A DNA stretch of 7,413 nucleotides from an uncultured Synergistales bacterium. Lineage in GTDB: Bacteria; Synergistota; Synergistia; Synergistales; Aminobacteriaceae. Location of the stretch: the NCBI GenBank assembly GCA_937957815.1, contig CALFXN010000334.1, positions 1 to 7,413 of the forward strand. The letters run 5' to 3'. Below are positions 1 to 6,695 of this stretch, in pieces. The position numbers and the translations under genes are program-made. The first letter of the stretch is position 1. Each line of letters begins with the position of its first letter. The notes beneath the pieces are model-generated. The model saw only the letters and a list, made by a program, of their open reading frames with translations. It was not told where the DNA came from and searched no databases.

Positions 1-171
1 CTGCTCGGAGAGGACGAGTCGGTTGCGGTGACCCTTCCGGCGGAGTGGCTTCCGGAAGAGGTTCGAGAGGGGCAGGTTCTGCGGGTCACGTGGGAGGCGG
101 ACGAAAAGGAGACGGAAGCCGCGAGGAAATCCGTCGACGACCTCTACGCGCAGCTCGGGGACAATCCCTAG
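1..171 (+). CDS. DUF3006-like small protein, 3' end only
   Basis: The first reading frame is open from base 1 to a TAG at 169-171 and gives the last 56 residues of a protein that starts outside the window. The fragment begins LLGEDESVAVTLPAEWLPEE, continues through a GQVLRV segment and ends in a charged helix-like stretch (roughly EADEKETEAARKSVDDLY). This beta-rich core, with an EGxVLRV-like strand followed by a Glu/Lys/Arg helix, is the pattern of DUF3006, a family of small proteins of about 70-90 residues with no established biochemical role. Such genes are often found next to ComEC-like metallo-beta-lactamase hydrolases, which cannot be checked here. It ends 18 nt before the phosphatase gene on the same strand, so the two are probably co-transcribed. 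The assignment rests on pattern recognition of a fragment. Confidence 0.7.
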   Translation: MLGEDESVAVTLPAEWLPEEVREGQVLRVTWEADEKETEAARKSVDDLYAQLGDNP

Positions 172-189
172 CGCGGGAGGCGCCTCCGA

Positions 190-981
190 GTGTTCCGCGT
201 CCGGTACGCGTTCTTCACGAATACCGGGGACGTCCGCTCGGACAACGAGGACGGTCTCCTGATCGACGGACGCGTCGTCACCGGCGACATGGATTGCCCC
301 GAAAGCGGCGTCGCGGGGCCGTTCGAGACCCCGGCGCTCTTTATCGTCGCCGACGGCATGGGAGGCTGCGCCTGCGGCGAGGTCGCGTGCCGCGTTCTGC
401 TCGAAGCGATCCGCGACCAGGCGCGCGCGTTCGCCGGCGCCCTCGGCGAAGAGGACGACCCCGTCCGTCTTGGCCGCATGGTGACGCGTGCGCACCGGCG
501 GATGAACGAAATGGCGGAAGAAACCCCGGGGATGCGCGGCATGGGGGCAGCGGCGGCCGGAGTCCTGGTCCGGAAAGCATCCGTACTCGCTTTCAACGTC
601 GGGGATTGTCGTGTGTACCGCTGCGGCGACGAAAACTTCCGGAAGGTCACGCACGACCACTCAGTCGTGCAGCGTCTGCGCGACGAGGGAACGATCACCG
701 ACGAGGAGATGCGCGTCCACCCGATGCGAAACCGCGTCACCTCGGCCGTCATGGCCGGGACGACTCCGCCGAGGCTCTACGCGGCACACCTGCCGGACGT
801 TTCCGGGCGGCTGCTCGTCTGTTCCGACGGCGTCTGGGAGGCGCTGCCTCACGACGAACTCGGGCGATGCGCGTCTCTTTCCGAAGCGGAAAACGCGGCT
901 TCGAGTCTCGCCGACGCCCTGCGCCGGGCGGGGCGCGCCGACAACGTCACATTCGTCCTTCTCGATATCGAAGGAGACTGA
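190..981 (+). CDS. PP2C-family (PPM) serine/threonine protein phosphatase
   Basis: This 263-residue cytoplasmic protein would remove phosphate from Ser/Thr residues of partner proteins using a two-metal centre. The usual PPM motifs appear in order: RSDNEDG at 16-22, VADGMGG at 53-59 (metal-binding D55), VGDCRVYR at 137-144, DHS at 156-158, CSDGVWE at 211-217 (metal-binding D213) and ADNVT at 250-254 (metal-binding D251). The length is that of a single catalytic domain; there is no signal peptide or membrane segment. The start is GTG at 190 because GGGAGG lies at 175-180, 9 nt upstream, and the first residues lead straight into the fold. The segment after motif 1 carries an insertion (about residues 27-48), and the usual GMGTT is GMGAAAA (117-123). 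No Ser/Thr kinase partner is visible; one may lie upstream. The 3' end overlaps the convergent acetyltransferase gene by 35 bp. Confidence 0.93.
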   Translation: MFRVRYAFFTNTGDVRSDNEDGLLIDGRVVTGDMDCPESGVAGPFETPALFIVADGMGGCACGEVACRVLLEAIRDQARAFAGALGEEDDPVRLGRMVTRAHRRMNEMAEETPGMRGMGAAAAGVLVRKASVLAFNVGDCRVYRCGDENFRKVTHDHSVVQRLRDEGTITDEEMRVHPMRNRVTSAVMAGTTPPRLYAAHLPDVSGRLLVCSDGVWEALPHDELGRCASLSEAENAASSLADALRRAGRADNVTFVLLDIEGD

Positions 982-1603
982 CGCCGCCCGTCTGCCGCGC
1001 CGTTCCGCCCCTCCCCGTCACGCACCTCCTGTGCGACGAGTCCACAAACGTGTACACGGCCTTGATGAACCCGCCGAAGACGTCATGACTGAAGGTAAAA
1101 CCCCGTTTGAGGTAGAAATCGAGCGCCTCGTCGTTGCCGTTCGAGATGTAGATGAAAACGACGGGGACGTCCATGAAGCTTTCGAGCCATTCCATCGCTA
1201 GGTCGAACAGTTTCGACCCGAGCCCGATGTGGCGGTATCCGTCGCGGAGATACAGGTTGCTCAGACAGCCGACCTTCGAGGGAAAATCGGGCCAGTCCGG
1301 GTAGAACCCCTTTCCGTTCTCGACCTTCGGGGCCCAGTCCGGAATCGCGTCACGTCCCTCTCCGACGCTCTCGATCGTCGAAAAGACGTACCCTACGGGA
1401 ATATCGCCGTCCTTCGCGACTATGAGCTGACGGTCGAGCGCGTGCTGCCAGCTCCGCTTCATCCGCGTATCGAAGTTCATCGGGTCGAAACACTCGGGCG
1501 AAATCGTCGCCTTCGCCTTCTGGAACGCCATCAGCTCGTCGCAGAGATCCCTGCACTGCTCTATATTCCCGTCGCGAACGATACCGATCGTTATGTCTTT
1601 CAT
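947..1603 (-). CDS. GNAT-family N-acetyltransferase
   Basis: The product is 218 residues and probably transfers an acetyl group from acetyl-CoA to an amine; the substrate is unknown. The fold can be followed: strand IVAKDGDIPVGYVFS at 61-75, the central strand CLSNLYL at 113-119, and the acetyl-CoA pyrophosphate loop RHIGLGS (124-130, matching R/QxxGxG/A). A helix LFDLAMEWL and then DEALDFYLKRGF (158-169, motif B) follow. Start at ATG 1603, preceded on the minus strand by a GGAGGAG Shine-Dalgarno with about 10 nt spacing. The recognisable domain ends near residue 187. The last 30 residues are basic and low in hydrophobics, and their final part is encoded antisense to the end of the phosphatase gene, so this tail may be a read-on rather than a functional part. 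The gene is divergent from the HxlR-type regulator, which may control it. Confidence 0.88.
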   Translation of the reverse strand: MKDITIGIVRDGNIEQCRDLCDELMAFQKAKATISPECFDPMNFDTRMKRSWQHALDRQLIVAKDGDIPVGYVFSTIESVGEGRDAIPDWAPKVENGKGFYPDWPDFPSKVGCLSNLYLRDGYRHIGLGSKLFDLAMEWLESFMDVPVVFIYISNGNDEALDFYLKRGFTFSHDVFGGFIKAVYTFVDSSHRRCVTGRGGTARQTGGVSLLRYREGRM

Positions 1604-1672
1604 GGAAAATCATCTCCTCCGCCGTATTCGAAGACCCGTATTGTTTTTCGCAGCTGCTGATGGTACTGTACG

Positions 1673-1739
1673 CACATTACATTCCTTTCGCAAGTATGCA
1701 CCTTTTGGTAACCTTGCCTACCTGAAGGTATGTAATGTG
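1673..1739. promoter_or_regulatory. Divergent promoter/operator region with 15-bp inverted repeat
   Basis: In the 162-bp gap between the divergent GNAT and HxlR genes, CACATTACATTCCTT (1673-1687) and AAGGTATGTAATGTG (1725-1739) are reverse complements at 14 of 15 positions, separated by 37 nt. Each gene therefore has an almost identical copy of AAGG(A/T)ATGTAATGTG reading toward it. Each copy includes TGTAAT, five of six matches to a -10 box. The right copy overlaps a small palindrome TACCT-GA-AGGTA (1719-1730). No good -35 box stands at 17 nt from either. The motif could be a shared regulator site overlapping both core promoters, most simply for the HxlR-type protein itself. The repeat is seen directly; its role is inferred. 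Confidence 0.6.
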
Positions 1740-1765
1740 ATGCAACAGGACACGGAGGTGTTCGA

Positions 1766-2155
1766 ATGAACGGAAAGTGCCCCATCGAATGTACGCTCTC
1801 GCTGATCAACGGAAAGTGGCGGCTGCTGATCCTCAAGGAACTTTCACAGGGGCCGCTGCGCTACGGGCAGCTCGGTGCGCAGATCCCGGCCGTCAGCGCG
1901 AAGGTGCTCACGCAACAGCTCCGCGAGATGGAAGGCGATGGCCTGATCGTGCGCACGGTCTACGCGGAAGTGCCGCCGCGCGTCGAATACTCGCTGACGG
2001 ACATGGGCGCGAGCATCTTCACGGTGTTCACCGAACTTCGCCGCTGGGGGCTCGAAGAAGACAGGGTCCACGAGGTCCACTGTTCTTTCTGCGGCAAATG
2101 CCGGCCATTCATCGGCGGCAAGGACGGAACGGCCGCTCTCCGGGAAGACGCATAG
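1766..2155 (+). CDS. HxlR-family winged-helix transcriptional regulator, cysteine-rich
   Basis: A 129-residue DNA-binding protein of the HxlR (DUF24) family, which act as dimers and often sense electrophiles or oxidants. The N-terminal hallmark CPIECTLSLINGKWRLLIL (5-23) leads into the family GPLRYGQL turn (29-36), the recognition region with KVLTQQLREME, and the wing ending in RVEYSLTDMG. ATG at 1766 has a GGAGGT site about 6 nt upstream (1755-1760). The N-terminal C5 is the position used as redox sensor in several family members, and C9 is a second cysteine. The C-terminus adds HCSFCGKC (105-112; C106, C109, C112), a metal- or thiol-like cluster not usual in the family. It probably regulates its own promoter and the divergent acetyltransferase. 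No terminator with a T-run is visible after the stop. Confidence 0.93.
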   Translation: MNGKCPIECTLSLINGKWRLLILKELSQGPLRYGQLGAQIPAVSAKVLTQQLREMEGDGLIVRTVYAEVPPRVEYSLTDMGASIFTVFTELRRWGLEEDRVHEVHCSFCGKCRPFIGGKDGTAALREDA

Positions 2156-2243
2156 CCCCGTCGCCCGACGATTCTCCCTTCCCGTGACTCCCCGGAATAC
2201 CGCCCCCGAAACCCTGAAAAGTCAAGAAGAGACGGAATAGAGG

Positions 2244-2249
2244 TACAAT
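2244..2249 (+). promoter_or_regulatory. Probable -10 box for the CARDB gene
   Basis: TACAAT at 2244-2249 is a five-of-six match to the bacterial -10 consensus, in an AT-rich patch within GC-rich DNA. The -35 candidate near 2221-2226 (GTCAAG) is poor, so the promoter may need an activator or rely on the -10. Transcription would start near 2256, leaving a leader of about 170 nt before the GTG start at 2426. Confidence 0.45.
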
Positions 2250-2258
2250 AATACGTCA

Positions 2259-2425
2259 CGGAACGGGAATCTCCGAACCCGGCGACTGCGCGCGCCGACG
2301 CAGGAGGAGGTGTTTGGGGGACGACGCAGGAGGTGCGCGGTCGTCCTGGCGAGACGCGGGAAATGCGGCGGTGTCAGTGAAACGGTGATATGCGGCTTCT
2401 ACGAAAAGACCGGAGGTGAACCGCG
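2259..2425 (+). other. Structured 5' leader upstream of the CARDB gene
   Basis: This gene-free stretch can form several hairpins by eye. CTGCG (2286-2290) pairs with CGCAG (2299-2303), and GGACGAC (2319-2325) pairs with GTCGTCC (2340-2346); the loop of the second exposes or hides an internal AGGAGG. The 12-mer CGACGCAGGAGG occurs twice, at 2296-2307 and 2322-2333, a direct repeat offset by 26 nt that carries Shine-Dalgarno-like cores. A 39-codon open frame from GTG 2310 ends in a TGA at 2427-2429 that overlaps the gene's start codon, but its ribosome site is only about 2 nt away, so it is not called. I do not recognise a known riboswitch class. Confidence 0.35.
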
Positions 2426-3214
2426 GTGAGTGAAATTCGATTTTCGGCCCGGCGTGCGCGGGTTGCGGGAGTGCTCGCGTTGCTTCTCCTCGGTATGGCA
2501 AGTTCCGCGTATGCGGTCTCGGCGACGTTGTCGGTGACACCGTCTCCGGTGGTCAAACCCGGAGACGCGCTGACCTTTACGGCCCAGGTGGCGTATCAGA
2601 ATCCGGCCCCCGTCGTGTCGGTCTATCTGGGCGGCACGATGTGGACGACCGAGCTCCAGACGGTGAAATATCCGACGCCCGGACAGATCGGAACGGTGAC
2701 GTTCTCGAAGACCTATACCGTTTCAGATTCCGCGAAAAACGGTTCGACGCTGTGCTTCGTGGTGGCGGCCGGCGGCGGCAACGTGGATATCAAGCAGCCG
2801 ATCAGCGAAAAGACCTGCATTACGGTGAAGTACACGCTCACGGTGCAGAAGGGACCGGCGACCGCGCAGCTGAACGTGAAGCCGCTGCTCCCCGACCTCG
2901 TCGTCTCGGATGTCCATATCGACCAGTCGAACGCGAAGATCGTCCGGGCGAAGGTCGTGAACAGCGGAGTCGGCACGGCCCCGGCGAGCGTCCTGTGCGT
3001 CCAGGTGCGGCTGTGGTCGGGCGGAGGCTCCAAGCAGCTCGCGAACAAACAGGTGTCCGTGAAGGCGCTGAAATCCGGCGAATCGGTTTCGATCGCCGTG
3101 GATACCGGTGTCATGGGATCCTTCTTCTACGAGCTGACCGCAGACTGCACGGGCACGGTCTCCGAATCGAACGAAACCAACAACAAGACAACGCTGGACC
3201 GGACGATCAAGTGA
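2426..3214 (+). CDS. Secreted CARDB-domain protein
   Basis: A 262-residue exported protein of unknown function. Residues 1-30 form a Sec signal peptide: basic start with RRAR at 9-12, hydrophobic core VLALLLLGMA, and likely cleavage after AYA at 28-30. Residues about 33-142 look like an Ig- or PKD-like beta sandwich opening with TLSVTPSPVVKPGDALTFTA. Residues about 156-260 are a CARDB domain: LPDLVVSDVHI, then VVNSGVGTAPAS, then the terminal VSESNETNN signature (245-253) of this adhesion-associated family. Four cysteines may form disulfides, plausibly 110-131 and 191-241. No sortase motif, lipobox or transmembrane anchor is visible, so it is either free or held by a partner. GTG at 2426 is chosen because GGAGGTGAA begins at 2412 and the signal peptide starts right after. 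It stands alone between its own leader and a terminator. Confidence 0.88.
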   Translation: MSEIRFSARRARVAGVLALLLLGMASSAYAVSATLSVTPSPVVKPGDALTFTAQVAYQNPAPVVSVYLGGTMWTTELQTVKYPTPGQIGTVTFSKTYTVSDSAKNGSTLCFVVAAGGGNVDIKQPISEKTCITVKYTLTVQKGPATAQLNVKPLLPDLVVSDVHIDQSNAKIVRAKVVNSGVGTAPASVLCVQVRLWSGGGSKQLANKQVSVKALKSGESVSIAVDTGVMGSFFYELTADCTGTVSESNETNNKTTLDRTIK

Positions 3215-3230
3215 CGTTTTCGTACACACG

Positions 3231-3277
3231 ACGACTCGGGGGGCCGGAGGACGATTCCTGTCCCCCGAGTCGTTTTC
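3231..3277 (+). terminator. Intrinsic terminator after the CARDB gene
   Basis: A perfect 12-bp stem ACGACTCGGGGG (3231-3242) with CCCCCGAGTCGT (3262-3273) is followed directly by a T-run (3273-3276). The loop can add a small AGGA/TCCT stem (3248-3251 with 3256-3259). It lies 17 nt after the CARDB stop codon and shields the downstream gene from read-through. Confidence 0.9.
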
Positions 3278-3301
3278 CTGCGGCGCGCGGCCGGCCGCGG
3301 C

Positions 3302-3330
3302 TGCCCCCTGCCCGCTGCCGACGGTATAAT
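3302..3330 (+). promoter_or_regulatory. Promoter of the Rossmann-RyR gene
   Basis: A perfect TATAAT is at 3325-3330 in otherwise GC-rich DNA, with a weak -35 region near 3302-3307. The -10 box overlaps an in-frame ATG at 3329, which therefore cannot be translated from this promoter. This supports the downstream ATG at 3371 as the true start. Transcription would begin near 3337. Confidence 0.65.
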
Positions 3331-3370
3331 GACCGTATCGCGACGTCGAACGCGAAAGGAGCGCTCTGCG

Positions 3371-5230
3371 ATGCCGAAGATACGGAGCCGGAGCTATCTG
3401 ACGTTCAACAGACTCATCAAGGAAAGCGTTTCCGCACAGATCGCCGCCGCGCTCGCGGGACTTTTCATCGTCGGTTTCATCCTGTGGGGATCGTGGTATG
3501 CGGGGCTTATCCCGCTCGCCGGATTCTTCATCGCGCAGAGCGTCAACATCGGGGCGAGACTCGCCCGGGACGGCCGCGAAGGAAAACGGCGATGTTGGCT
3601 CGGCGGCGGATACACGGCCATCCTCGGTTGGGACGAAACCGCCCCCGGAATTCTCAGGAAAAACATGGGAGAAGACGGCCGGATCGTCGTCCTTTCGTCG
3701 ATTCCGACGGAACGCATCCGGAAGGAGCTTGCCGCCGCCGACATCGGCCGCAACAGGCGACTTTTCCTCTACAACGGGAACTATGGCGACGAAGAGGAAA
3801 TCGCGGGCCTGTCGCCCGACAGGGCGGCGAGGCTTTACATCCTCGGCGACGCGGACGACCCGTCACGCGACAGCAGGAACATCGAAACGGCCGTCAAGAT
3901 CCTCGATTTTCTCGGGACGACCCCTCCACCGCACGCGATCGACTGTTTCTTCCATATCTACGACCTGTATATCTTCAACATGATGCAGGGCAGCGACTAC
4001 TTCTCCGAATCCGACCGGAAATACCTGAACATCCGTCTGTTCAACTTCCACGAGGAGTGGGCGCAGCGACTCTGGAGCACGATCCCCGAGGACGGGGACG
4101 AGCACCTCTTCCCAGCCCTCGCCTACGCTCCGGATCGGCTGGCCCGGGGGGATGCCGTCCACCTCGTCATCGCCGGATTCGGCAGGATGGGACAGGCGCT
4201 CGCCGTCGAGGCGATCCGCGTGTGCCACTACGCCAACGGGGCGAAAACGAAAATCACCGTCATCGATACGGACGTCGAGCGCGAGCGCGACGCGTTCGTC
4301 AGCCACTTTCCGGCCTTCGACGAAACGGGACGATGCACGCTCCGCGACATCGACATCGAATTCGTCGCAGACTCGCTCGAATCGCCGCGGACCACCGCAT
4401 TCCTGAAGGCCCTCTACCGGGACGACCGGCAGATGACGACCGTCGTAATCTGTTTTTCCGACGTCGACAGGGCCATGTCCGCGGCGCTCGCCCTCCCGGT
4501 CGAAATAAAGAAATCGGAAATTCCGGTCCTGATCCGCCAGGAGGGGCATACGGGACTGCGTGCCCTCAAGGAGCGCTTCGACGAGAGCCGGAACATCGAC
4601 GGCGTTCAGATCTGGAAGAACATCCACTATTTCGGCGGTCTGGACGAATACGTCCACGACGAGACGCAGAACGAACGCCTCGCGATGCTGCTCAACGCGC
4701 TCTCCCGGATGCACGACCTCGATTCCGTGGCGCTGGACGCGGCCATCACGGACGCCCGGGAACAGAAGTGCGGAAGCCTCGAGGAATACTTCTGGGCGCG
4801 GCAGAAGGAAACGTTCCGCTGGTCGAGCCGCTATCGGGCGGCAGCGCTGGTCGAGCGGCTTCGTGGCTTCGGATGGACGTTCCGGTCGAGCGGATGCGGC
4901 GCTCGCATCTTCCGGATCGCCCCGGACTTCGACGCTCGCGCCGCCGAACGAGTGATCGAAGATATGGCCCGCTCCGGCGTTTTCCAGGAAGAGACCGTCG
5001 AACGCTTCGCGGAGGCCGAGCACGACCGCTGGCAGGCCGAACGCATCCTCGCGGGGTGGGAATACGCGCCCCAAACCGACAGGGAGAACCTGAAGCACGC
5101 CGACCTCAAGCCCTACGCGGACCTGTCACCGGAAACGCGGATGAAGGACATCCTCGTCGCCCGCATGCTCCCCGGACTGATACGGTCCTGTTGCGGCCGG
5201 GAACTGGTTTTTGCGTCATTACAGAGATAA
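3371..5230 (+). CDS. Membrane-anchored tandem TrkA-N/RCK-like Rossmann protein with C-terminal RyR domain
   Basis: The product is 619 residues from ATG 3371, which has AAAGGAG at 3355-3361, 9 nt upstream; an in-frame ATG 14 codons earlier lies in the -10 box. Residues about 24-40 and 45-62 form a two-helix membrane hairpin with no visible K+-channel filter. A first Rossmann-like domain (about 78-205) opens with YTAILGWDETAPGIL and has strands IVVLSS and RLYILGD, resembling the cytosolic domains of CASTOR/POLLUX-type channels. A second (about 262-400) has a full GFGRMG dinucleotide loop (269-274) and acidic D299 in VIDTD, as expected for NAD binding. Residues about 545-605 are an RyR domain: AEAEHDRWQAERILAGWEYA (H551, W554, W563), then KPYADLSPE. 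Bacterial RyR domains occur in predicted conflict and signalling proteins; their ligand is not established. A likely role is a membrane effector or sensor of a nucleotide. There is no terminator before the rlo promoter. Confidence 0.85.
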   Translation: MPKIRSRSYLTFNRLIKESVSAQIAAALAGLFIVGFILWGSWYAGLIPLAGFFIAQSVNIGARLARDGREGKRRCWLGGGYTAILGWDETAPGILRKNMGEDGRIVVLSSIPTERIRKELAAADIGRNRRLFLYNGNYGDEEEIAGLSPDRAARLYILGDADDPSRDSRNIETAVKILDFLGTTPPPHAIDCFFHIYDLYIFNMMQGSDYFSESDRKYLNIRLFNFHEEWAQRLWSTIPEDGDEHLFPALAYAPDRLARGDAVHLVIAGFGRMGQALAVEAIRVCHYANGAKTKITVIDTDVERERDAFVSHFPAFDETGRCTLRDIDIEFVADSLESPRTTAFLKALYRDDRQMTTVVICFSDVDRAMSAALALPVEIKKSEIPVLIRQEGHTGLRALKERFDESRNIDGVQIWKNIHYFGGLDEYVHDETQNERLAMLLNALSRMHDLDSVALDAAITDAREQKCGSLEEYFWARQKETFRWSSRYRAAALVERLRGFGWTFRSSGCGARIFRIAPDFDARAAERVIEDMARSGVFQEETVERFAEAEHDRWQAERILAGWEYAPQTDRENLKHADLKPYADLSPETRMKDILVARMLPGLIRSCCGRELVFASLQR

Positions 5231-5284
5231 CGGGGAGACCATCGAAATGCACATGACATCGAAAGAGATTTTTTCTCCCAAAAT

Positions 5285-5314
5285 TTGACTTTTGACCCGA
5301 AAGGGCTCTATATT
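5285..5314 (+). promoter_or_regulatory. Sigma-70-like promoter of the rloA-rloB-macro operon
   Basis: TTGACT (5285-5290) and TATATT (5309-5314), separated by 18 nt, are both five-of-six matches to the consensus boxes. Transcription would begin near 5321, giving a leader of about 37 nt before the rloA start. A second TTGACC at 5292 is badly spaced. The -10 box is overlapped by the inverted repeat described next. Confidence 0.75.
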
Positions 5315-5336
5315 TTCTCCATGAAGTGAGAAAATA
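5311..5336. promoter_or_regulatory. Probable repressor operator (9-bp perfect inverted repeat)
   Basis: TATTTTCTC (5311-5319) and GAGAAAATA (5328-5336) are perfect reverse complements with an 8-nt gap, a 26-bp dyad of the size bound by a helix-turn-helix dimer. It covers the last four bases of the -10 box and the expected transcription start, so a bound protein would block initiation. A further TTTTCTCC copy lies at 5271-5278, just upstream of the -35 box, and may be an auxiliary half-site. There is no T-run after the repeat, and it precedes the gene, so a terminator is less likely. Confidence 0.65.
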
Positions 5337-5357
5337 GCGTTTTGGAGGAATGATGAT

Positions 5358-6695
5358 ATGATCGTCAGTTTTTCGGTTGAGAACTGGATGTCTTTCCGCG
5401 GGAAGGCCGAGCTTTCAATGATCGCAAGCCGGGAGCGCCAGCATAGGGAACGTGTTTCGCGCGTAGAAAAGTACAGGATGGGGATTCTTCCCATCGCCGC
5501 TGTATATGGTGGCAACGCTTCCGGGAAAACCAATTTCTTCAAAGCGCTAAGCTTCGCGAGAAAATTTGTCGTCGGAGTGACGCAACCAGACAGCCTGATT
5601 CCGGTCCAAACATTTCGGCTTGATGAGGACAGTCGAGAACATCCTGTTCGGTTTAGTTTCGAGCTTCTTATCGGTGAAACGATCTACGAATATGTGTTTG
5701 CGGTAACAAGTAGCGCAGTTATTGAGGAAAAGCTTGTCGAAATAACGAGTTCTGCCGAGAAAATTCTGTTCGATCGTCGTGATGGGGAACCCAATTTTTG
5801 CGAATCCCTCGGCAAGGACGACACTCTTCGCGTCGTTTTCAGAGGGACCAGAGACAATCAGTTGTTCCTTACAAACTCGGTTTCACAAAAAGTGGAAGTT
5901 TTTTCCCCGGTGTATTCCTGGTTCAGGGATTCACTCTTACTACTTACTCCCGAATCAAGATTCCAATCATTTGAACAGTTTCTTGACAGGGAGAACCTTC
6001 TGAATGCTACTATGTGCGAAATTTTGTTGCAATTTGATACCGGAATTAGCCATCTTGGTGGAGAAAATATTTCTTTTGAACTATTACCTCTTCCCGACGA
6101 GGTGAAGACCAAGCTGGAGGAAGATGTGAAGGAAAACGTAGCTGCTCGCATTGATTCGGGACCACGAGGCGAGTGTTTTCTGGTCACAAGGAAAAACAAG
6201 CAACTTCAGGTACAGAAGCTTGTCGCATTTCATCCAAGAGTGAAAGGATCTGATGTTCCATTCGAGCTACGCGACGAATCTGATGGCACACGGCGTGTTA
6301 TCGATCTGCTTCCCGCGTTTCTGGCTCTTTCATCCGAAAATAACAAGGTGGTTGTCATCGACGAGATCGACCGCAGTTTGCATACACTTTTGACGCGTCG
6401 CCTGCTCGAAATGTACTTGGGCGGCTGTTCGCCCGAAAGTCGCACACAACTTCTTTTCACGACGCATGACGTGCTTCAGATGGATCAAGACATGCTTCGT
6501 CGTGACGAAATGTGGGTCACTGAGAGAAACGCTCTTGGAGAATCGCGACTGTATTCGTTCAGCGAATACAAGGATGTTCGGTACGACAAGGATATTCGCA
6601 AGAGTTACCTTCAAGGGCGGCTCGGGGGAATTCCGAAAATCCTCTTCTGCGGCGCGTGTTCGAAAAGAGCGGACGACGGGAGCGGAAATGACTGA
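5358..6695 (+). CDS. rloA: RloA/AbiLi-type AAA ATPase
   Basis: The product is 445 residues of the COG1106/AAA_15-AAA_21 ATPase group, relatives of SMC/Rad50 and OLD ATPases. The N-terminus [20 protein letters not shown] is the typical opening strand-loop of this family. Walker A is GGNASGKT (51-58). The ABC-like signature is DESDGTRR (306-313), Walker B is VVVIDE (331-336) with catalytic E336 and a D-loop IDRS, and the switch histidine is H370 in FTTHD. All key ATPase residues are present and the length is normal. ATG 5358 has GGAGG at 5344-5348. It overlaps rloB by one base (TGATG). RloA-RloB pairs correspond to the lactococcal AbiLi-AbiLii phage-abortive system; the ATPase is thought to sense infection and control the partner. 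The gene is clearly poorer in G+C than its left neighbour, consistent with horizontal acquisition. Confidence 0.9.
   Translation: MIVSFSVENWMSFRGKAELSMIASRERQHRERVSRVEKYRMGILPIAAVYGGNASGKTNFFKALSFARKFVVGVTQPDSLIPVQTFRLDEDSREHPVRFSFELLIGETIYEYVFAVTSSAVIEEKLVEITSSAEKILFDRRDGEPNFCESLGKDDTLRVVFRGTRDNQLFLTNSVSQKVEVFSPVYSWFRDSLLLLTPESRFQSFEQFLDRENLLNATMCEILLQFDTGISHLGGENISFELLPLPDEVKTKLEEDVKENVAARIDSGPRGECFLVTRKNKQLQVQKLVAFHPRVKGSDVPFELRDESDGTRRVIDLLPAFLALSSENNKVVVIDEIDRSLHTLLTRRLLEMYLGGCSPESRTQLLFTTHDVLQMDQDMLRRDEMWVTERNALGESRLYSFSEYKDVRYDKDIRKSYLQGRLGGIPKILFCGACSKRADDGSGND

Noticed and set aside
45..1088. A 347-codon plus-strand frame over the phosphatase.
   Set aside because: The composition is dominated by Arg, Gly and Pro, and the same DNA in another frame gives all PP2C motifs.
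2159..2180. Possible terminator after the HxlR gene (CGTCG with CGACG).
   Set aside because: The loop would be only 2 nt and no T-run follows.
2310..2429. A 39-codon leader ORF from GTG 2310 ending at the CARDB start.
   Set aside because: The Shine-Dalgarno core is only about 2 nt from the GTG and the peptide has no recognisable character, so it is kept as a note under the leader and not called as a gene.
3329..3370. An N-terminal extension of the RyR protein starting at ATG 3329.
   Set aside because: That ATG lies within the TATAAT box and has no ribosome site. ATG 3371 has AAAGGAG at the right distance.
3863..5098. A 411-codon minus-strand open frame antisense to the RyR gene.
   Set aside because: It reads as the reverse of well-supported domains, has no recognisable motif and no convincing ribosome site. 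Such antisense frames are common in GC-rich genes.
2641..5256. An 871-codon plus-strand open frame running through the CARDB gene, the terminator and the RyR gene.
   Set aside because: It is extremely Arg/Gly/Pro-rich with no domain pattern, crosses a strong terminator, and lies out of frame over two genes with clear signatures. It is a by-product of high G+C at codon position 3.
5240..5264. Direct repeat CATCGAAA at 5240-5247 and 5257-5264 as an insertion-site duplication.
   Set aside because: It is eight bases only, with no matching copy seen at the other side of the AT-rich block in this window, so chance is likely.
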